Source: Flavobacteriales bacterium (GTDB lineage: Bacteria > Bacteroidota > Bacteroidia > Flavobacteriales_D > Crocinitomicaceae). Taken from it: a stretch of DNA of 51,062 nucleotides. The notes under the pieces were generated by a model. It ran no database searches and was not told the origin of the DNA. It saw only the letters and a program-made list of their open reading frames with translations. Of this stretch, positions 8,081 to 16,616 are shown piece after piece. The stretch spans positions 1 to 51,062 of the forward strand of contig JAKSBJ010000389.1 of the NCBI GenBank assembly GCA_022361195.1, written 5' to 3'. Numbering within the stretch: the stretch's first letter is position 1; every line of letters starts with the position of its first letter. The position numbers and the translations under genes were made by a program.

Positions 8081-9040
8081 ATGGAGAAGAGCAGTAAGAT
8101 CTATGTAGCCGGACACAATGGTATGGTGGGCTCGGCAATTGTCCGAATACTTCAAAAAAACGGTTATAAAAATTTAGTTCTGCGATCTTCGTCAGAGGTG
8201 GATTTAAGAGATCAAAAAGCTGTTCAACAGTTTTTTGAGGCTGAAAAACCTGAATTCGTCTTTTTAGCAGCAGCTAAGGTGGGCGGAATTTTGGCAAACA
8301 ATACTTATCGAGCTAATTTTCTTTATGACAATTTGATGATTGCCTCAAACGTCATTCATGCGGCTTATCAGTTTGATGTTGAAAAATTGCTCTTTTTAGG
8401 CTCGTCTTGCATTTATCCAAAACTCGCACCACAACCTTTAAAAGAAGATTATTTATTGAGTGGGGAATTGGAACCAACCAATGAACCCTACGCAATTGCC
8501 AAAATTGCGGGGATTAAACTTTGTGAAACTTATAGGGATCAATACGGCGCTAATTTTATCTCTGCGATGCCTACCAATCTCTACGGTCCAAACGACAATT
8601 ATAACTTGCAAACTTCTCATGTTTTACCGGCCTTGATTAAAAAGTTCCATCTAGCAAAAGAAAAGGGACTAGCCGAAGTTGAAATTTGGGGAAGCGGAAG
8701 CCCATTAAGAGAGTTTTTATATGTAGATGATTTAGCAGAAGCTTGTCTCCATCTAATGCTCCATTACAATGGAAAGCAATTTGTCAATGTTGGATCTGGA
8801 AAAGAGATTTCGATTAAAGACTTAGCCCTTACCATCAAGAATATTATTGGTTTTGAAGGAGAGCTGACCTTTGATAGTAGCAAGCCCGACGGTACTCCTC
8901 GAAAACTCATGGATGTTTCATTTCTTAAAGAAGCAGGATGGGAATATAAAACGGAATTAGAAGATGGAATTCGAATGGCTTACGAAGATGCTCTTGAAAA
9001 AGGTAAACTAGCCGAAGAAATTCATTTAAAGCAGTCCTGA
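8081..9040 (+). CDS. fcl: GDP-L-fucose synthase
   Basis: A 319-residue epimerase-reductase that converts GDP-4-keto-6-deoxymannose to GDP-L-fucose with NADPH. Motifs: [10 protein letters not shown] (11-20) for the cofactor, GSSCIYPK around Ser108/Cys110, and Tyr137/Lys141 in [10 protein letters not shown]; the segment [11 protein letters not shown] is also a family signature. With gmd it completes GDP-fucose synthesis from GDP-mannose. The neighbouring polysaccharide genes suggest the fucose goes into a surface polymer. Confidence 0.96.
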   Translation: MEKSSKIYVAGHNGMVGSAIVRILQKNGYKNLVLRSSSEVDLRDQKAVQQFFEAEKPEFVFLAAAKVGGILANNTYRANFLYDNLMIASNVIHAAYQFDVEKLLFLGSSCIYPKLAPQPLKEDYLLSGELEPTNEPYAIAKIAGIKLCETYRDQYGANFISAMPTNLYGPNDNYNLQTSHVLPALIKKFHLAKEKGLAEVEIWGSGSPLREFLYVDDLAEACLHLMLHYNGKQFVNVGSGKEISIKDLALTIKNIIGFEGELTFDSSKPDGTPRKLMDVSFLKEAGWEYKTELEDGIRMAYEDALEKGKLAEEIHLKQS

Positions 9041-9054
9041 AACAATTCCTTAAA

Positions 9055-9076
9055 AATCCCGTAACCATTAGGGATT
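9055..9076 (+). other. Small hairpin directly before the Wzi-like start codon
   Basis: AATCCC (9055-9060) pairs perfectly with GGGATT (9071-9076) across a 10-base loop, and the next gene's ATG begins 2 bases later. There is no T-run, so it is not a terminator; it could cover the ribosome-landing region. Confidence 0.4.
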
Positions 9077-9077
9077 A

Positions 9078-10691
9078 ATGCGACTAATAAGCTTCATATT
9101 TCTTGGATTGATGTGCAGTTATAATGCTCTGTCACAGTTGTATTATCCTAACGAAACATTTTACAATTCAGAACTTGAGCGTAGCTTCTTACATGAAGGT
9201 AAAAATAATTCGCATCATTTTTCGCACAACAGTTTAAAGCCACTCCAAGAAACTCACACCATTGATGACTCCATTTATTATGATGGAAGTAAACAATACT
9301 ACTGGCTCACTCAAAAACTATTTAAAGAGAACTTCCTCATCTTTAGTGACAACAAAAAAGATCCTAAAAAAGCCAACTACTGGTGCTCTGTTGATCCTAT
9401 TTTGGATTTAGAAGGTGGATCAGATTTAGCCGGCGATTCTTTGTCATTGATGTATTGGAATACAAGAGGAATTAGAGTTCAAGCTCGTTTTTTAGATAAG
9501 GTAGCCTTCACCACTTCAGTTTATGAAACGCAATCCATTCAACCCGAGTATTTTTCGGATTATGTGAGTGCACATGGCGAATTTTACCCCAACACCTCAG
9601 GAGGTTATTACACTCAACAAAATGGTGTTGTACCAGGTTATGCCCGCACAAAGCCTTTTAAGATCAATGGTTTTGACTACAGCATGGCACAAGGACAGTT
9701 GGCCATCAATCCAAATCAAAATCTCAACATCACTATTGGAAATGGAAATCATTTTATCGGGAATGGTTACCGCTCCCTTTTATTGTCCGACTTCACTACT
9801 CCCTACCCTTTTATTAATGCGCGAACTTATTTTTGGGAAGGGCGAATTCAGTACAGTATTTTCTATTCCATCCACCAAAACCTGTATCGTCTATCTCAGT
9901 TCACCACCCCCGAAGCTACCTACGAAAAGAATTTAGGAGCTCATCAATATTTAGACATCTCCATCACTAAAAACTGGCAGGTGGGAATCTTCCACGGTTC
10001 GTTATGGAACAGAGTTGACTCTAGCGGTCTTCAAAAACTAGATCCACTTTACTTTAATCCAATTATTGGGGTCAACAATTTCATTCAAGCCGATCAGGAT
10101 GGAAGAAACCACATTAGCGGAATAAATAGTAGCTTTTCTTTTTTGAACACTGTTTTATACGGACAGTTGGTTTTAGGAAGAGATTTCAATCTGGGAGGAT
10201 ATCAAATTGGATTTAAAACCTACGACCTTATTATTCCATATTTAGACTTTAGAGCAGAATACAACCATGGTAATGCTAACAATTACCTCTCTGACAATGA
10301 AAGAATGAATTGGTCCAGCAATAATTTACCATTAGCACACCCTTTAACCGCTGGATTTGATGAATTAATAGCAAGAGTATCCTACCAACACAAACGATTT
10401 TTTGTTCAAAACGTCTTTACTTATTCAGCCCGCAACAGAAACGACAATGCAAACATTGGAACTCACATTCTCTCAGCGGCATCAACAGATTTAGACGCTG
10501 CTGGCTTTTATCAAAATCATGTCGTATTAAATCAATTGGAAATTGGATATCGATTTAATCGAACAAATAACCTACAACTTTTTATTGGACATACTTATCG
10601 TAACGAAACCGTGTATACTAACAAACCCACAACCAATTACGTATATGCAGGCATAAGGACGCGTTTAAATAATAAGATTTTAAATTTTTAG
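9078..10691 (+). CDS. Wzi/RemB-like outer-membrane beta-barrel protein
   Basis: A 537-residue exported protein with signal peptide MRLISFIFLGLMCSYNALSQ. The body alternates short polar and aromatic segments as in outer-membrane beta-barrels and ends in a strand with C-terminal Phe. The segment GNGNHFIGNGYRSLLLSDFT (about residues 223-242) resembles the conserved signature of the capsule-assembly Wzi family, which also covers the RemB-like proteins of gliding flavobacteria. It sits between fcl and a polyprenyl-phosphate sugar transferase, which supports a role in surface-polysaccharide export or anchoring. The second copy, after the wecA-like gene, has the same signature. Family assignment is by motif and context only. 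Confidence 0.7.
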   Translation: MRLISFIFLGLMCSYNALSQLYYPNETFYNSELERSFLHEGKNNSHHFSHNSLKPLQETHTIDDSIYYDGSKQYYWLTQKLFKENFLIFSDNKKDPKKANYWCSVDPILDLEGGSDLAGDSLSLMYWNTRGIRVQARFLDKVAFTTSVYETQSIQPEYFSDYVSAHGEFYPNTSGGYYTQQNGVVPGYARTKPFKINGFDYSMAQGQLAINPNQNLNITIGNGNHFIGNGYRSLLLSDFTTPYPFINARTYFWEGRIQYSIFYSIHQNLYRLSQFTTPEATYEKNLGAHQYLDISITKNWQVGIFHGSLWNRVDSSGLQKLDPLYFNPIIGVNNFIQADQDGRNHISGINSSFSFLNTVLYGQLVLGRDFNLGGYQIGFKTYDLIIPYLDFRAEYNHGNANNYLSDNERMNWSSNNLPLAHPLTAGFDELIARVSYQHKRFFVQNVFTYSARNRNDNANIGTHILSAASTDLDAAGFYQNHVVLNQLEIGYRFNRTNNLQLFIGHTYRNETVYTNKPTTNYVYAGIRTRLNNKILNF

Positions 10692-10697
10692 GATAAA

Positions 10698-11768
10698 GTG
10701 ATCGACTATCATCTCATATTGGCCATTATAACCTCCTTTTCGGTTGTTTTGCTTGCTACTCCCTCATTAATTAAAGTAGCAAAATTGAAGCATTTGGTAG
10801 ACGAACCAGGAGAAGACCGCAAGCTACACACCCAATCTACTCCAACCATTGGTGGAGTGATCATCTTTAGTGCTTTCATGTTTTCCTGCTTTTTATGGTT
10901 CCCAGATCCCACACCAGAAATTTTAGGATCTCTCGATCAATTCATGTACCTCATGGGAAGCTTGATTCTCTTGTTTTTTGTAGGTGTAAAGGATGACATT
11001 ATAGGAATGTCTCCGATGAAAAAACTCGTTGCCCATCTAATGGTGGGATTCATTATTGTGGTAATGGGTGAGGTACGAATCACCAGTTTTCATGGTTTAT
11101 TGGGAATGGACATTCAATTTCCGGAATACGGTAGTATTCTAATCTCCATTTTCGTATACATTGTTATTGTAAATGCCATTAACCTCATTGACGGAGTGGA
11201 TGGCCTAGCGGCAGGAACTTCTCTCTTGGCCTGCATTGCCTTTGGAGTTTGGTTCAGCTATTCGGGTGATACACATTGGGCGTTGGTTTCTTTTTCGTTA
11301 TCTGGAGCATTACTTGGTTTTTTGGTTTTTAACTTTAATCCAGCCCGTATTTTTATGGGAGATTCCGGCTCCTTGATAATAGGAGCTGTGGTGAGCGTAT
11401 TGGCAATTAAACTCATTGAATCTCCGGTCACTTTTTTACCCAAAGAGTATCAAATGGTTTCTACCCCAGTTTTGGCCATGGCTATTTTAGCTTATCCCCT
11501 ATTGGATACTTTACGCGTATTTACCATTAGAGCAGCAAAAGGAAAGTCACCTTTAAGTGCAGACAAGAATCACTTGCATCACAAAATGCTGGAGAAAGAT
11601 AAACGTCATAAAAAAACGGTAATCACCATTTATATTTTCACTTTGATAATGATTGCTCTGGCCTTATTTGTTCAATTCAAAGAACCGAGTATCATTTTTG
11701 GTGTTTGCCTGGTAGCCTGTGCCATTTTTGTAGCTTATGTCTTTTATCTCAGTAAAGGAAAAAAATGA
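10698..11768 (+). CDS. Undecaprenyl-phosphate sugar-1-phosphate transferase (WecA/MraY family)
   Basis: A 356-residue polytopic inner-membrane enzyme that transfers a sugar-1-phosphate (typically N-acetylglucosamine) from a UDP-sugar to undecaprenyl phosphate, starting a surface polysaccharide. Family motifs: the DD pair in VGVKDDIIG (Asp99-Asp100), NLIDGVDGLAAG (about 162-173), MGDSGSL (about 220-226), and the basic HLHH loop near residue 290. It starts with GTG 6 bases after the first Wzi-like gene and overlaps the second by 4 bases. The WecA versus TagO/WbpL substrate cannot be told from this sequence. Confidence 0.9.
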   Translation: MIDYHLILAIITSFSVVLLATPSLIKVAKLKHLVDEPGEDRKLHTQSTPTIGGVIIFSAFMFSCFLWFPDPTPEILGSLDQFMYLMGSLILLFFVGVKDDIIGMSPMKKLVAHLMVGFIIVVMGEVRITSFHGLLGMDIQFPEYGSILISIFVYIVIVNAINLIDGVDGLAAGTSLLACIAFGVWFSYSGDTHWALVSFSLSGALLGFLVFNFNPARIFMGDSGSLIIGAVVSVLAIKLIESPVTFLPKEYQMVSTPVLAMAILAYPLLDTLRVFTIRAAKGKSPLSADKNHLHHKMLEKDKRHKKTVITIYIFTLIMIALALFVQFKEPSIIFGVCLVACAIFVAYVFYLSKGKK

Positions 11769-13411
11769 TTGGAGTTAGGAGTTACATATTGACACTATTC
11801 TTGCTCTTTTCAGCATTGGGTTGGACCCAAGGAAATATTGAACCGACAGATATAAAAGAACCATCTACGGGCCCGGCTGAAATTAAAATTAGTCGTAGAG
11901 TTGAGCCAATGAACATGCATTGGTTAAATAAAATTGATGAGTCCAACGCATATTTTTCTTATTCGGAAGAAATTCAATATCATTCCTCTATTTTACCCCT
12001 ATTGCCAAATTACAATATCGGCGAAACGGCTGATGCCCCGGTCCAATATTCCAAAAACAAGCTTCAATTCAATTTTCGAAAATCTCCTGCCAAATGGGAT
12101 GCCAAAGTTTATCCCATTACAGACCTATCGATAGGTTCTGAGATTCGAAATCAAGAAATTAATCCACTTTATAGTTTAGGTATAGGGGCCGGACTGGATT
12201 TTAGAACCAAAAAGTTCTTCTTTACCTCCAAATTACTTCCGTATACCAACGATGTTGCTTATGTAGCTGATTCTATTCAGCGCTCAACCCATGCCGATGT
12301 TGGTACAACACGTCCAATCATTGATCAACTTTATCAACGCAGTGAGATCATGGCTGTGTACCGTCCTCACGAATTTTTCACTTTTGTAGGAGGATATGGC
12401 AAAAACTTTTTTGGAGATGGTTATCGTTCGCTTTTACTTTCAGATAATTCATCCAACCATCCTTATCTAAAACTTGAAACCTCATTTGGATCCATTAAAT
12501 ATGTAAACCTATACAATGTCTGGAATGACAATTCGGTTGATCCATCCAACAAAGCTTTGGACAAAATGAAATTCTCAGCAGCTCATTACCTAAGTTGGAA
12601 TGTGACTCGCAATTTCAATATTGGTGTTTTTGAAACCGTAGTTTGGCAATACAATGACACCTTGGTTGACCGTGGATTTGACATCAACTACCTCAATCCT
12701 GTAGTATTTTACCGCCCAGTTGAATATGGACAGGGATCTGCTGACAATGTGCTATTGGGACTCAATACCTCTCTCAAACTGCGGAAAAAACATTGTATTT
12801 ATGGTCAAATGATTCTGGATGAATTTCTCTTGTCAGAAATTCGGGCCCGATCACGTTGGTGGGGAAACAAATATGGTTTTCAAGTCGGATATAAATCCAA
12901 CCACTTCCTAAACAAAGGAGCCTATTTTCAAACTGAATTTAACGTCGTTCGGCCATATACTTATCAACACATTAGTTCAACGCTTAGTTACGGTCACCTT
13001 AATGGTAGTGTAGTTCATCCAATTGGAGCTAACTTTTTCGAAGTGCTTAACATCGTATCATTTAAGCCCCTGAAAATGAAAGATGGCCCACTAAAGGAAC
13101 TACGTATTACCAATAAAATTAACTGGATATCTACGGGCTATGATACCTCTGCCGTGAATTATGGCCAAAATGTGTTCACTTCCTATCAGGGACGTTTTGG
13201 GGAATTTGATCAAAAAATCATGCAAGGTTTACGAACAAATATTTTAAATGAGAATCTCATTTTAGAAGTTCCACTCATTAAAGCCATTCATCTTTATGCA
13301 AATGTCACCTATAATTACCGTATGAGTTGGAATCGAATAAATAGCGAACACCAACATTATCTGACAGTTGGCATCCGATCACGTCTCTGGAATCGCTACA
13401 CCGACTTTTAG
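11765..13411 (+). CDS. Second Wzi/RemB-like outer-membrane beta-barrel protein
   Basis: A 548-residue exported protein; residues 1-21 form a signal peptide ending near LGWTQG. It has the same signature as the upstream barrel, GGYGKNFFGDGYRSLLLSD (about residues 215-233), and a barrel-like pattern ending in aromatic residues (RYTDF). Its ATG overlaps the stop of the wecA-like gene by 4 bases (ATGA), so translation is probably coupled. Outside the signature the two Wzi-like proteins are only distantly similar, so they are probably not functional duplicates. A role in polysaccharide assembly at the outer membrane is inferred from motif and context. Confidence 0.7.
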   Translation: MIGVRSYILTLFLLFSALGWTQGNIEPTDIKEPSTGPAEIKISRRVEPMNMHWLNKIDESNAYFSYSEEIQYHSSILPLLPNYNIGETADAPVQYSKNKLQFNFRKSPAKWDAKVYPITDLSIGSEIRNQEINPLYSLGIGAGLDFRTKKFFFTSKLLPYTNDVAYVADSIQRSTHADVGTTRPIIDQLYQRSEIMAVYRPHEFFTFVGGYGKNFFGDGYRSLLLSDNSSNHPYLKLETSFGSIKYVNLYNVWNDNSVDPSNKALDKMKFSAAHYLSWNVTRNFNIGVFETVVWQYNDTLVDRGFDINYLNPVVFYRPVEYGQGSADNVLLGLNTSLKLRKKHCIYGQMILDEFLLSEIRARSRWWGNKYGFQVGYKSNHFLNKGAYFQTEFNVVRPYTYQHISSTLSYGHLNGSVVHPIGANFFEVLNIVSFKPLKMKDGPLKELRITNKINWISTGYDTSAVNYGQNVFTSYQGRFGEFDQKIMQGLRTNILNENLILEVPLIKAIHLYANVTYNYRMSWNRINSEHQHYLTVGIRSRLWNRYTDF

Positions 13412-13461
13412 TCGTTAAAAAGATGTGAATATTTAAAATCATTCTAAACCACCGATTCGCG

Positions 13462-13490
13462 TTTCGTTAATTCCTTTTTTATTAAATTTG
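13462..13490 (+). promoter_or_regulatory. Promoter of the oxidase cluster
   Basis: A perfect -7 box, TAAATTTG at 13483-13490, has a TTTCG resembling the -33 TTTG element about 17 bases upstream. The heme O synthase start follows 19 bases after the -7 box. Confidence 0.55.
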
Positions 13491-13509
13491 CAGCCAAAAT
13501 TCACCCATT

Positions 13510-14406
13510 TTGCTAGCAGAAGATACAATTATTGAAAAAGTAGGGTTTGCAACCAAACTAAAAGACTACGCTCTTTTAACCAAATTACGTTTGGCTTTTC
13601 TGGTTGTAATTTCGGCTGTTGCCACCTTTATCTTTGCTGGAGGAGCGTTTTCATGGGACATGCTTCTGTTAATCTCTGGAGGATTTCTTATTACAGGATC
13701 TTCGAATGCTTTTAATCAGTACATCGAAAGAGAAATCGATGCTTTAATGGATCGTACTAAAAACCGTCCACTACCAGCTGGTAGAATGAAACCTACAGAG
13801 GCAATTGTTGTTGCTATTTTGACTGGAGTTTTAGGTGCAACACTTTTATTTAGCATCAACTTTTTATCGGGAGTTTTAGGCGTATTAGCGTTGGCTTTGT
13901 ACGTTTTAATTTATACTCCTTTAAAACGGATTACTCCTTGGGCCGTATTTGCCGGAGCTTTCCCAGGTGCAATTCCACCAATGCTAGGAGTTGTAGCCGT
14001 TACTGGAACCTTGAGCGGTGAGGCCGGATTGTTAGCCGGTATCATGTTCTTAGTTCAGTTTGTATGGCAGTTTCCTCATTTTTGGGCCATTGCCTGGGTG
14101 AAGGACGATGATTATGCAAAAGGAGGATTCTCTTTACTTCCTTCAAAGCTACGTAAAAGTAAAAACTCGGCATTTCAAATTGTACTTTACTCCCTATTCC
14201 TCATACTTGTAACCGTACTACCATGGGTATTTGACTATTGTGGTAAAACAACCCTTATTATTGGGGCTATGGCCGGAATCTGGTTCTTCATGTTATCCTA
14301 CCGTCTTTATTTGACCTTGGAAGACAAATCAGCTCGATCATTGATGTTTGCTTCTTTCATCTACTTACCGATAGTACAGTTTTTATACGTTTTTGATAAA
14401 ATTTAG
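13510..14406 (+). CDS. ctaB: Protoheme IX farnesyltransferase (heme O synthase)
   Basis: A 298-residue UbiA-superfamily membrane prenyltransferase that adds a farnesyl group to heme B to make heme O for heme-copper oxidases. The first Asp-rich motif is seen in NAFNQYIEREIDALMDRT followed by KNRPLPAGRM. The second conserved region includes WQFPHFWAIAWVKDDDYAKGG. About nine membrane segments are apparent. The start is a TTG 19 bases after a TAAATTTG box. It opens a run of oxidase genes with only 3 bases before the next. Confidence 0.95.
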   Translation: MLAEDTIIEKVGFATKLKDYALLTKLRLAFLVVISAVATFIFAGGAFSWDMLLLISGGFLITGSSNAFNQYIEREIDALMDRTKNRPLPAGRMKPTEAIVVAILTGVLGATLLFSINFLSGVLGVLALALYVLIYTPLKRITPWAVFAGAFPGAIPPMLGVVAVTGTLSGEAGLLAGIMFLVQFVWQFPHFWAIAWVKDDDYAKGGFSLLPSKLRKSKNSAFQIVLYSLFLILVTVLPWVFDYCGKTTLIIGAMAGIWFFMLSYRLYLTLEDKSARSLMFASFIYLPIVQFLYVFDKI

Positions 14407-14409
14407 CAT

Positions 14410-15459
14410 TTGGCACAGAATCATCTGACACCGGAACAGAATAAAAAAGTAAAAAAGAACCTACTTTGGTTTTTCATCGCTACTGTTTCTATGATTTTTG
14501 CTGGTTTAACCAGTGGTTATATCGTTTCACAAGGAGGAACATTTTGGGTAAGCATTCCAATGCCTATTGCTTTTCAGTTAAGCACTGTTTCTATCCTCTT
14601 AAGTAGTGCATTATTATACTTAGCCGTTCGTGCTATTAAGCAAAATAAACACTCTGTTGTAAAGGCATGCTTGGGAATTGCTGTCGTTTTGGGAATTGCC
14701 TTTGGTTATTTCCAATTCAAAGGTTGGGGACAATTGTTTGATAAAGGAGCCACTGTGAGTGACTTTATCATCAATCACAAAGGACAATACGGAAAATACT
14801 ATTCTTTCTTCCATCAGGATAAAGAAATTACGTACGATAACAATACATTTTATTGGCAAGCAGAGGAAGTTTCTCCGGACTTAAAGGAGAAAATGGTCAA
14901 TTTGTGTAAAGACCTTGAAAAAGGAGCACGAAGCACTGACAAAAGCTTTAACCTAGAAGGTTACGGAACTGATCTGATCATCAAATACCAGGGTGAAGTT
15001 GTTACCTATTTCGATCATAAACTTCAGCTAAATGGTCAAAGCCTGAGTTTGAAACAATATGACGAATTACGTTACTTCTCAGAGAGTATCATCAGTGGTA
15101 GAGGTGACTTTATGATGATTGGTGAATATGGTACCGATTTTTGGGTTTATTACAAAGGTGAAAAGCTTGAATATGAAAACCGAATTTTTTATCGAAAAGG
15201 CCAAAAATTGACCGCCAAACAATTGGACGGACTTAATTCACAAAAGAACACTTCAAGCTCATACATCTATGCCTTTACCGGGATTCATTTATTGCACTGG
15301 TTAGGTGGTGTAATAGCCTTAATCGTGATGTTTAGTAGAAGTCTTAAATTGAAATACAATAACGAAAATTATTTGGGTATAACTTTAGGATCAACCTATT
15401 GGCACTTTTTGGGTATATTGTGGTTGTATTTGTACCTATTTTTAATTTTTATTCATTAA
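14410..15459 (+). CDS. Cytochrome c oxidase subunit III with a three-repeat periplasmic insert
   Basis: A 349-residue protein whose ends match the five-helix form of heme-copper oxidase subunit III (helices about 18-40, 51-76, 84-104, 282-308 and 321-348; GIHLLHWLGG and STYWHFLGILWLYLY are conserved). The usual length is near 200. About 165 residues (roughly 115-281) are inserted between helices 3 and 4 and contain three related units beginning YGKYYSFF (127), YGTDLIIKY (185) and YGTDFWVYY (240). Basic cytoplasmic loops place the insert in the periplasm, where cytochrome c docks. TTG start, 3 bases after ctaB. Confidence 0.85.
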   Translation: MAQNHLTPEQNKKVKKNLLWFFIATVSMIFAGLTSGYIVSQGGTFWVSIPMPIAFQLSTVSILLSSALLYLAVRAIKQNKHSVVKACLGIAVVLGIAFGYFQFKGWGQLFDKGATVSDFIINHKGQYGKYYSFFHQDKEITYDNNTFYWQAEEVSPDLKEKMVNLCKDLEKGARSTDKSFNLEGYGTDLIIKYQGEVVTYFDHKLQLNGQSLSLKQYDELRYFSESIISGRGDFMMIGEYGTDFWVYYKGEKLEYENRIFYRKGQKLTAKQLDGLNSQKNTSSSYIYAFTGIHLLHWLGGVIALIVMFSRSLKLKYNNENYLGITLGSTYWHFLGILWLYLYLFLIFIH

Positions 15460-15464
15460 ACTTG
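15457..15464 (+). promoter_or_regulatory. Possible internal promoter before the second subunit III
   Basis: TAAACTTG differs from TAnnTTTG at one base and lies at the stop codon of the first subunit III gene, 19 bases before the next ATG. Confidence 0.3.
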
Positions 15465-15483
15465 CAGAAATAAAAAAATTATT

Positions 15484-16179
15484 ATGGCAGGCGCAGCAGA
15501 AATCGATTCAGCAACAGCTTGGGGAGGTAAAACTTCACCTTTCAAAGTAAGCTATGGAAAAATGATGATGTGGTTTTTCCTAATTTCAGATGGTCTAACA
15601 TTTGGAGGGCTTTTAGCAGCTCTAGGATTCGCCAAATTCGCAAACCCTGAATCAGCCGCTACATGGCCGATGGGAGAGGAAGTGTTTACACATATTCCTT
15701 TTACTCATGCACCTGCACCACTGATCTATGTGGCTTTCATGACCTTTATCCTTATTGTAAGTTCTGTAACCATGGTATTAGCTGTGGAAGCTGGACATAG
15801 AATGGACAAAAAAGGTGTTATTAAATGGTTAGCTTTTACAGTAGTTGGTGGATTAGTATTCTTGTTATCCCAAGTTTGGGAGTGGAGTACTTTTATCGCT
15901 GGACCTGATGGAGATTTAAGCACATGGTATGACAACGCCACCCTGCAACATAATCCTTACGGACCAACTCTTTACGCGAATTTCTTCTTCTTTATTACTG
16001 GATTCCACGGATTCCACGTATTCACAGGGGTACTTTTTAACATCCTTGTATTGCGTCAGGTTATTCGAGGAGTATACCACAAAAGAGGACATTACGAAAT
16101 GGTAGAAAAGGTCGGGTTGTACTGGCACTTTGTAGACCTTGTATGGGTATTTGTATTTACCTTCTATTACCTTGTTTGA
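15484..16179 (+). CDS. Cytochrome c oxidase subunit III (standard form)
   Basis: A 231-residue membrane subunit of a heme-copper oxidase. MMMWFFLISDGLTFGGLLAA (about 27-46), HAPAPLIYVAFM, FFITGFHGFHVFTGVLFN and GLYWHFVDLVWVFVFTFYYL are typical of the family. Unlike the preceding gene it has no large insert. Two adjacent subunit III genes are usual in Bacteroidota caa3-type clusters. Subunits I and II lie outside the window. Confidence 0.95.
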   Translation: MAGAAEIDSATAWGGKTSPFKVSYGKMMMWFFLISDGLTFGGLLAALGFAKFANPESAATWPMGEEVFTHIPFTHAPAPLIYVAFMTFILIVSSVTMVLAVEAGHRMDKKGVIKWLAFTVVGGLVFLLSQVWEWSTFIAGPDGDLSTWYDNATLQHNPYGPTLYANFFFFITGFHGFHVFTGVLFNILVLRQVIRGVYHKRGHYEMVEKVGLYWHFVDLVWVFVFTFYYLV

Positions 16180-16208
16180 TTTAACAATCGATAAAAAGAT
16201 TTAAGAAA

Positions 16209-16583
16209 ATGGAAAGAGACGATATTGTAGAATATTCATTGGATTATCACCACTCCGAAGAAGAAGGAGTTCAGGTTAGAAAGAAAATCTGGAAGGTAAC
16301 TGCCATCCTGTCGATTGTAACAATCATTGAAGTTGCTGTTGGAATCTTCTTCCCTAAAGCCTCTGTAGGTGAATGGGCATGGTTCATGATCAAATTAGGA
16401 TATATCATCCTAACAGTTGTTAAAGCTGGATATATTGTAATGATTTTCATGCACCTTGGAGACGAGCACAAGACGCTAAGGCAAATGATCCTTTATCCTT
16501 ATATACTGTTTATTTTGTATTTGGTGTTTATCCTCTATACAGAAGGAACGTACGTGGGAGAGGGTTGGAATACATTCCACTAA
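16209..16583 (+). CDS. Cytochrome c oxidase subunit IV family protein
   Basis: A 124-residue membrane protein with a short polar N terminus and three predicted helices (about 33-51, 57-80 and 91-110). The arrangement AGYIVMIFMHLGDEH in the second to third helix is typical of the prokaryotic subunit IV family found beside subunit III. It is a small accessory subunit without cofactors. It follows the standard subunit III gene by 29 bases in the same direction. Confidence 0.9.
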   Translation: MERDDIVEYSLDYHHSEEEGVQVRKKIWKVTAILSIVTIIEVAVGIFFPKASVGEWAWFMIKLGYIILTVVKAGYIVMIFMHLGDEHKTLRQMILYPYILFILYLVFILYTEGTYVGEGWNTFH

Positions 16584-16601
16584 GAGAAATCTCCCTTTCT
16601 C
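16584..16601 (+). other. Small perfect hairpin between subunit IV and the SCO-like gene
   Basis: GAGAAA pairs with TTTCTC around a 6-base loop just after the stop codon. No T-tract follows, so termination would be weak at best. Confidence 0.25.
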
Positions 16602-16616
16602 GATATTAATCACTTT

